Of a stretch of DNA of 11,847 nt, positions 6,995 through 11,847 are shown piece by piece. The notes below the pieces were generated by a model, which did no database searches, was not told where the DNA came from, and was given only the letters and a program-made list of their open reading frames with translations. Source of the stretch: Oscillospiraceae bacterium (GTDB lineage Bacteria; Bacillota; Clostridia; Saccharofermentanales; Saccharofermentanaceae); the NCBI GenBank assembly GCA_902803695.1, contig CADCQX010000390.1, positions 1-11,847 on the forward strand. Direction: 5' to 3'. The translations under genes were made by a program, and so were the position numbers. The number at the start of each line of letters is the position of its first letter. Positions within the stretch are counted from its first letter, which is position 1.

Positions 6995-9466
6995 TTATGC
7001 TCTACCCGCACTAATAACGTCTTTGATACTCTTGATCCTTCCGATGAGCCTGTCGAACTGAGTCTGTCCCCTTACCTCGACAACGAGATTGATGACAGCC
7101 GTAAAATCAGGCTTGGACTGGCTCGAGATGGAGCTGATGAATACATGCTCCTCACTGATCGCGCTGGTGATCTCGTTTAGGATATAACGTCTGTCACTTA
7201 CCACGATCTTCATCTCGACTTCATAGATATCAGTCGGGCTGTAGTTATCCCAATGCACCTTGATAAGCCTGTTCTCACGCTCCTTATCCTTAGGGGAACG
7301 TGAAGCATACTTATGAAGGTTGATTATGTTCGCACAATTGGTCCTGTGGATACCGACACCGCCTGTCTGTGTAACGTATCCGATGATCTCATCACCCGGA
7401 ACAGGATGGCAGCAGTTGGAAAGATGGACATGACAGTTCTCGAGTCCTTCAACGATGACTCCCGTACTGGTCTTTGTCTTCTTTTCCTGTACTCTCTTGA
7501 CCAACGGCTTGTAGCTTGAACCGGACTGCTGAGTAAGGTTCTTCGGAAGACCTACAAGAGAGTTCTTACCTATGTCCTCGACAAGTTCCGACGGAGTATA
7601 GAGAACCTGACCTGCAGAGTTGATCCTGTAGCCCATGGCTGTTCTCTCTTCTTCAGGAAGAGACTTGATATACTCGTCACGAAGCTTCGAGAAAACCTTT
7701 CCCGGAGTCAGTACGCCGTAACCGATAGCGGCATAGATATCTTCAAGATTTGAATAACTGTACTTACGGAATATTCCCTCGAGTGACTTATGAAGGAGTA
7801 GCTGTTGAGGCGAAAAGCCGTTTCTCTGCATCTCTCGCTCGAGAAGTTCACGACCGTCGGCGATGTTCTCCGCACGGGATTCTTTCTTGAACCATGCATT
7901 GATCTTACTTCTTGCCGAAGCAGTCTTTACCATCTTCGCCCAGTCTCTTGAAGGTCCGTGGATCTTATCTGAAGAAAGGACTTCGACGATATCTCCGTTC
8001 TTAAGTTCATATGAAAGAGGTACGATCCTTCCGTTGACCTTGGCGCCGTGCATGTGGTTACCGATACCGCTGTGGATGTTATATGCGAAATCGATCGGAC
8101 AGGAGCCCTTAGGAAGGTTGATGACGTCTCCCTTAGGAGTAAAGACATAAACCGTATCCGGAGTAAGATTGCTCTTCAAGACATCCATAAAGTCCGTAGG
8201 ATCTTTGGTCTCTTTCTGGCTGTCCAGGATCTGTCTGATCCAGTTCATCTTGCTGTCCAGCTGGTCGAACTTCGATACTTCGGAATTACCTGCTTCCTTA
8301 TAATGCCAGTGCGCAGCGATACCGTATTCGGCAGTCCTGTGCATCGCAAATGTTCTTATCTGTATCTCGAACGGAACTCCGCCCTTACCTAATACCGTCG
8401 TATGGATACTCTGGTACATATTTGGCTTCGGCATGGCGATATAATCCTTGAATCGTCCCGGAATATGCTGATACATCTCATGAACGATACCGAGGACCGT
8501 ATAACAGTCCGTCAATGTCTCAACGATGATACGGCACGCGAACAGGTCATATATCTGCTCCAGTGTCTTATTCTGTTCTTTCATCTTGTTGTAGATACTG
8601 TAAAAGTGCTTAGGCCTTCCCTCGATCTCAACATGCTTTATTCCGTATTCCTTGACCTTAGCGCTGATCTCGGCAACAACATCCGCCATGAACTGCTCAC
8701 GTTCGGATCTCTTTGAAGAGATCATACCGACAAGCTCGTAATAAGCATCTTTATCAAGGTACCTAAGACAAAGATCCTCCAGTTCCCATTTGATCTTATA
8801 GATACCAAGACGGTGTGCCAAAGGAGCATAGATGTCCAATGTCTCTCTTGATATCTCGATCTGCTTTTCAGGAGACTGGTGCTTCATTGTACGCATGTTA
8901 TGAAGTCTGTCCGCGAGTTTGATAAGGACGACTCTGATATCCTTCGCCATGGCTACGAACATCTTACGTACGTTTTCTGCCTGGATATCCTCTTTGGAAA
9001 CATACGGGATCTTACCGAGTTTGGTAACGCCGTCAACCAGCAATGCCACGTTCTCACCGAAGATCTCGGTTATGAGATGGATATCGACTACCGTATCCTC
9101 TACAGTATCATGAAGAAGCGCAGCCTCGATCGTTTCCGCATCGACTTCCAATTCCACAAGGATCTGCGCGACGGCAATAGGATGGATGATATAAAGCTCA
9201 CCGGATTTACGCTTCTGGTTCCTGTGTGCCTTATACGCAAATAGATAAGCCTCACGTATCATGTGCATATCATTCTCGAAAACTTCCGCACTCTCATGGA
9301 GTTTTCCCGCATACTTCTCATACGACTTGATAAGGTCGCTAAAACGCTCGGCGATATTTTCCGGTATCTCAGGTACGTCATCCGTATCCCTGAGGTACTG
9401 CATCTCTTTTTGTATCTCTATCTCGATCTCTTCAGGAGTGAGCTCATGTTTTTCGATATCAGACAT
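6995..9466 (-). CDS. rel: Bifunctional (p)ppGpp synthetase/hydrolase Rel (RelA/SpoT family)
   Basis: This cytosolic, ribosome-associated enzyme makes (p)ppGpp from ATP and GDP/GTP during amino-acid starvation and degrades it. Domains in order: HD hydrolase with H95 (YIIHP), H119-D120 (LLHDTVEDT) and D186 (ADRLHN), all intact; synthetase with GRPKHFYSIYNKM (283-295), D307 and E367 (EIQIR); TGS (about 437-498); a helical region; zinc-finger-like CHVHLSNCCHPVPGD (678-692) with GIHRTNC (705-711); and ACT (about 746-818). RFKD (338-341) is the RxKD form typical of bifunctional Rel, not the ExDD of synthetase-only RelA. At 823 residues it is longer than the usual 730-770: an acidic N-terminal extension shifts the HD residues by 42 relative to the Streptococcus equisimilis enzyme, and the linker before the zinc motif is also long. 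The start overlaps the end of recJ by 8 bases, with GAGG about 10 bases upstream inside recJ. Confidence 0.97.
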   Translation of the reverse strand: MSDIEKHELTPEEIEIEIQKEMQYLRDTDDVPEIPENIAERFSDLIKSYEKYAGKLHESAEVFENDMHMIREAYLFAYKAHRNQKRKSGELYIIHPIAVAQILVELEVDAETIEAALLHDTVEDTVVDIHLITEIFGENVALLVDGVTKLGKIPYVSKEDIQAENVRKMFVAMAKDIRVVLIKLADRLHNMRTMKHQSPEKQIEISRETLDIYAPLAHRLGIYKIKWELEDLCLRYLDKDAYYELVGMISSKRSEREQFMADVVAEISAKVKEYGIKHVEIEGRPKHFYSIYNKMKEQNKTLEQIYDLFACRIIVETLTDCYTVLGIVHEMYQHIPGRFKDYIAMPKPNMYQSIHTTVLGKGGVPFEIQIRTFAMHRTAEYGIAAHWHYKEAGNSEVSKFDQLDSKMNWIRQILDSQKETKDPTDFMDVLKSNLTPDTVYVFTPKGDVINLPKGSCPIDFAYNIHSGIGNHMHGAKVNGRIVPLSYELKNGDIVEVLSSDKIHGPSRDWAKMVKTASARSKINAWFKKESRAENIADGRELLEREMQRNGFSPQQLLLHKSLEGIFRKYSYSNLEDIYAAIGYGVLTPGKVFSKLRDEYIKSLPEEERTAMGYRINSAGQVLYTPSELVEDIGKNSLVGLPKNLTQQSGSSYKPLVKRVQEKKTKTSTGVIVEGLENCHVHLSNCCHPVPGDEIIGYVTQTGGVGIHRTNCANIINLHKYASRSPKDKERENRLIKVHWDNYSPTDIYEVEMKIVVSDRRYILNEITSAISEEHVFISSISSQSKPDFTAVINLVVEVRGQTQFDRLIGRIKSIKDVISAGRA

Positions 9467-11603
9467 TGCTATTCAACCTCTTATAAGTGACTGTTTCTTG
9501 AAGATTTGCTTTTCCCTTGACTTCCGACAGACTGAGGCAGACACGGTCATACGAGAATCTGCCGAGTTTGATAAGTCCTGCCTCCGAGAACACATCCAGA
9601 CAACGAAGGACCTGGAAAGGAGTGATCTCATTTCCGGTCTTGATGCATATCATTCTCGCGAGATAAATTGAATCTATGATCGATATACCGACTCCGAACA
9701 TATCCCTGATGGTCTTATATGTATCCGCATAATGTTCGGATGTAGGTATCAAAGAAGCAGGATCCGTGCCCTTCTGAAGCTTTGCAATCATGTTAGGCGC
9801 AAGTCCGCTCTCATAAAGTTTCTCAAGTATCTCAGGTCTTTCCCACATAATGTTATCCGGCATCTTTGGTCTTAGATCCGACAGATGCAAACTTAACGTA
9901 TCATTACCCCAAAGATTGAATACGTTCATCGTATATGCGATATCAAGCCTGTCGCCGACCTTAAGGATGGATGAATAATTACCCATACCGAATCCTACGG
10001 CTGATATAACCCTCTTCATGTCCGGATCATTTTCCGTGTCGTAAAGGTCGAGCCTTATATGCGCACCGTCGCTCATGAACTGGATATTCGCGAGGAACAG
10101 GTTCCTTGTGACAAATACCGGCTTTCCGTTGCCGAGGCCGAACGGAGATAACTTACGGAGAGCATCATGGATCTTCATGGTAATACATGAAGCAGGGATC
10201 TCCGCATCGATCTTAAGGTTATCTCTCTGATCCTCTTCATCAGCCTGATTTCTGGCATATTCCTCGAGAGCTCTCATGAACTTGCCGATCTCTTTCTTCT
10301 TGAGGACAAGACCTGCGGCCTTCTTATGTCCTCCGAAGTTTACGCAATACTCCGAAGCACTCTCGATCGCGTGATATATGTCGAATTCGCCGTATGCTCT
10401 GGATGAACCTTTAACGTTCTCTGTATCAAGACCGTCATCGGTAAATACGATCGCACTTCTCCTGAAATGCTGCGAGAGCTTACCTGCCACGATTCCCAGG
10501 ACCCCCTGGTGCCAATCCTTGCCGTAAGCCACGATCGGTCCCTTTGTATTTGTAAGAAGCCATTCCTCTGGTCTGTTACTATTCTCGATCTGAGCCTTTG
10601 CCTCTTCGAAAACTTTGGCTTCGATCTCTTTTCTCTCATCATTCTGCTTGGTAAGCGCCATGGCAGCCGCCTTGACCTTACTCTTGTCGTCATTGAGGAA
10701 CAGGTTGAGCGCATCTGAGGAATCATAAAGCCTTCCTGCAGCATTGATCCTAGGAACGAAGACAAAGGAGATATATGCCTCATCCGGCTTCTTTCCCGAA
10801 TCCAGGAGCATCTCGTTCATTACGCGGATTCCGATATTTGTCGGTTCCTCCATGCTCTGGAATGCCTTTTTGACCAAAGTCCTGTTCTCACCGATTATAG
10901 GAACGAGGTCCGCTATGGTAGCGATACCCGAAAGCTCGATGACCTGACGCCATACACTCGGGAATACCTTATGTCTCTTATCTCTGCCGAGAGCCTCGAC
11001 AACCTTCATAGCAACACCTGCGCCGCAAAGGTCAACGCAAGGGTAAGTATTATCCTGTCTCTTGGCACAGATAACGGCGTCAGCACAAGGAAGCTTGTCC
11101 TGAACCATGTGGTGATCGGTAACGATGACCTTTATTCCGTGTTCCTTGATCTTCTCGATGGTATCAAAATTCGAGATTCCGCAGTCGACCGTTATAAGAA
11201 GGCCCGGAGCCTTTCTCAAAACATCCTCGAGGATGTAGTCCGTAAGGCCGTAACCATGTGCGGCTCTCTGAGGCACGATATAATCAACATCACAATTGTG
11301 ACTCCTGAAATACCTTACAAGGATAGAAGTAGCCGTAACTCCGTCGGCATCATACTCTCCATAGACAAGGATCTTCTCCCCTTTATCCATGGAATCAACG
11401 ATAATATCCACAGCTTTGCGCATATCCACGAATAAGAACGGATCGTGCCATTCAGACGGATTCTCGCTAAGAAAATCCTCCTTCTTGCCATCCGTATCAA
11501 TTCCTCGGGATTCGAGCAAACGCTCCACAATCTGATCCGCGTCAACCTCACCCAAGGTCAGCGCGCAATCCCAATTCTTGCTCGTTAACAGCATATATAA
11601 CAT
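9459..11603 (-). CDS. recJ: Single-stranded-DNA-specific exonuclease RecJ
   Basis: RecJ degrades single-stranded DNA 5' to 3' in recombination, mismatch and base-excision repair. The DHH phosphoesterase core is clear: motif I YGEYDADG (81-88, D85 and D87), motif II TVDCGIS (138-144), motif III TDHH (162-165), CGAGVAMK (193-200) and IADLVP (230-235). RINAAGRL (285-292) and the DHHA1 motif FGGHKKAAG (423-431) follow, then an OB-like region (about 460-580). The tail (about 585-714), with LIPTSEHYADTY and CLDVFSEAGLI, matches the extra C-terminal domain of Firmicutes RecJ. The 714 residues are within the family range. Motif I has E83 where GDYD is usual; that position does not bind metal, so activity is likely kept. 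The start is uncertain: M1 has GAGTGAG abutting it, while M4 (ATG ending at 11592) has the same motif 9 bases upstream and may be the true start. Confidence 0.95.
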   Translation of the reverse strand: MLYMLLTSKNWDCALTLGEVDADQIVERLLESRGIDTDGKKEDFLSENPSEWHDPFLFVDMRKAVDIIVDSMDKGEKILVYGEYDADGVTATSILVRYFRSHNCDVDYIVPQRAAHGYGLTDYILEDVLRKAPGLLITVDCGISNFDTIEKIKEHGIKVIVTDHHMVQDKLPCADAVICAKRQDNTYPCVDLCGAGVAMKVVEALGRDKRHKVFPSVWRQVIELSGIATIADLVPIIGENRTLVKKAFQSMEEPTNIGIRVMNEMLLDSGKKPDEAYISFVFVPRINAAGRLYDSSDALNLFLNDDKSKVKAAAMALTKQNDERKEIEAKVFEEAKAQIENSNRPEEWLLTNTKGPIVAYGKDWHQGVLGIVAGKLSQHFRRSAIVFTDDGLDTENVKGSSRAYGEFDIYHAIESASEYCVNFGGHKKAAGLVLKKKEIGKFMRALEEYARNQADEEDQRDNLKIDAEIPASCITMKIHDALRKLSPFGLGNGKPVFVTRNLFLANIQFMSDGAHIRLDLYDTENDPDMKRVISAVGFGMGNYSSILKVGDRLDIAYTMNVFNLWGNDTLSLHLSDLRPKMPDNIMWERPEILEKLYESGLAPNMIAKLQKGTDPASLIPTSEHYADTYKTIRDMFGVGISIIDSIYLARMICIKTGNEITPFQVLRCLDVFSEAGLIKLGRFSYDRVCLSLSEVKGKANLQETVTYKRLNSNV

Positions 11604-11610
11604 CTCACTC
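11604..11610 (-). promoter_or_regulatory. Probable recJ ribosome binding site
   Basis: GAGTGAG on the - strand directly abuts the first ATG of recJ (at 11603) but sits 9 bases before the fourth codon, also ATG (at 11594). The spacing favours the internal ATG, which would remove three residues. Upstream, TAAAAT (complement of 11625-11630) could be a -10 element, but I see no convincing -35, so the recJ promoter is not assigned. Confidence 0.45.
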
Positions 11611-11647
11611 TAATTATTTGTTTACATTTTACCAAAAAAAGTGAGAC

Positions 11648-11680
11648 AAAAAAAGAACTGCTCACATATGTGAACAGTTC
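11648..11680 (-). terminator. Rho-independent terminator of rpsU
   Basis: On the - strand, 19 bases past the rpsU stop, GAACTGTTCAC, a 4-base loop (ATAT) and GTGAGCAGTTC form an 11-bp stem containing one U-G wobble, followed by seven T (complement of 11648-11654). On the + strand the wobble becomes a C-A mismatch and there is no T tract, so the orientation is clear. It separates rpsU from recJ. A second run of seven T (complement of 11634-11640) follows without its own hairpin. Confidence 0.92.
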
Positions 11681-11699
11681 CGTTAAGAATCAAATCTCA

Positions 11700-11847
11700 T
11701 CAGCGCTTGCGCTTTCTAGCAGCCTCTGACTTCTTCTTACGACGTACAGATGGCTTCTCATAGTGCTCTCTCTTACGTACTTCAGCGAGAACTCCTGATC
11801 TTGCACATGAACGCTTAAATCTGCGAAGCGCACTATCAAGGGACTCA
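11700..11847 (-). CDS. rpsU: 30S ribosomal protein bS21, 3' part
   Basis: The visible 48 codons run from ESLDSALRRFKRS through GVLAEVRKREHYEKPSVRRK to a basic tail ending RKRKR and a TGA stop. This is the characteristic bS21 sequence, a small protein of the 30S subunit platform near the anti-Shine-Dalgarno region of 16S rRNA that helps translation initiation. The family is about 57-70 residues long, so roughly ten N-terminal residues and the start codon lie beyond the right edge of the window. The gene has its own strong terminator just downstream. It is too short and too truncated to be found by length alone; identification rests on the sequence pattern. Nothing in the visible part is degraded. 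Confidence 0.96.
   Translation of the reverse strand, partial: ESLDSALRRFKRSCARSGVLAEVRKREHYEKPSVRRKKKSEAARKRKR

Noticed and set aside
11221..11236. 16-base perfect palindrome ACATCCTCGAGGATGT inside recJ
   Set aside because: It lies in conserved coding sequence (LEDVL) with no T tract or partner site, and one such palindrome in 12 kb is not far from chance expectation.
11338..11361. Glu in place of Asp in RecJ motif I (YGEYDADG) as a sign of inactivation
   Set aside because: The metal-binding pair D85 and D87 and all other motifs are intact, so the change is probably neutral.
11611..11647. recJ promoter in the gap after the rpsU terminator
   Set aside because: TAAAAT is a fair -10, but the region 17 bases upstream is only a T run, so no -35 can be supported.
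1..11847. Defence system, mobile element, CRISPR array or prophage
   Set aside because: All sizeable genes are recognisable housekeeping or transport families, with consistent composition and no direct repeats, integrase or transposase.

Overview
The window is a compact stretch of bacterial chromosome, almost certainly from a Clostridia-type Firmicute. The evidence for this is the protein types: bS21 with a long Arg/Lys tail, a single bifunctional Rel, a RecJ carrying the Firmicutes-type C-terminal domain, and a heterodimeric ABC exporter of the TM287/288-BmrCD type. Base composition is moderate, the ribosome binding sites are purine-rich, and the genes are tightly packed. I cannot place it below class. 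There are no rRNA or tRNA genes, CRISPR arrays, transposases, integrases or phage genes, and no gene-free stretch longer than about 100 bases.

Layout. Two genes on the + strand (28-2314) form one operon: an integral membrane protein with the fold signature of the CPBP (Abi/CAAX-protease-like) family but without its catalytic residues, then an AI-2E family transporter-like protein. Everything else is on the - strand and reads right to left: the 3' part of rpsU (ribosomal protein bS21, cut by the window edge) with its own terminator, then recJ, rel, two half-ABC exporters and trxB. recJ and rel overlap by 8 bases. The two ABC genes share one base (TAATG). trxB follows the second ABC gene after 24 bases. 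A good sigma-A-like promoter lies in the 75-base gap between rel and the first ABC gene, so the - strand probably has two transcription units: recJ-rel, and ABC-ABC-trxB, the latter perhaps also reached by read-through from rel.

How the genes fit together. recJ (single-strand DNA exonuclease, repair and recombination) and rel ((p)ppGpp synthesis and hydrolysis) are commonly neighbours in Firmicutes, often with apt between them; apt is missing here. The ABC pair shows the complementary defects of an asymmetric heterodimer: Asp for the catalytic Glu and Gln for the switch His in one subunit, LSQGQ for LSGGQ in the other. trxB is a standard NADPH-dependent thioredoxin reductase; no thioredoxin gene is in view.

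The most notable structure not explained by gene calls is the trxB terminator. It is a perfect 10-bp hairpin with a U tract, lying inside the last 80 bases of the convergent AI-2E gene, whose 3' end also overlaps trxB by 23 bases. I do not see an undescribed defence or mobile system. The window is mostly housekeeping, with a few points worth checking: the degenerate CPBP-like protein, the terminator inside a coding region, the insert in one ABC subunit, the lengthened Rel and the basic loop in the AI-2E protein.
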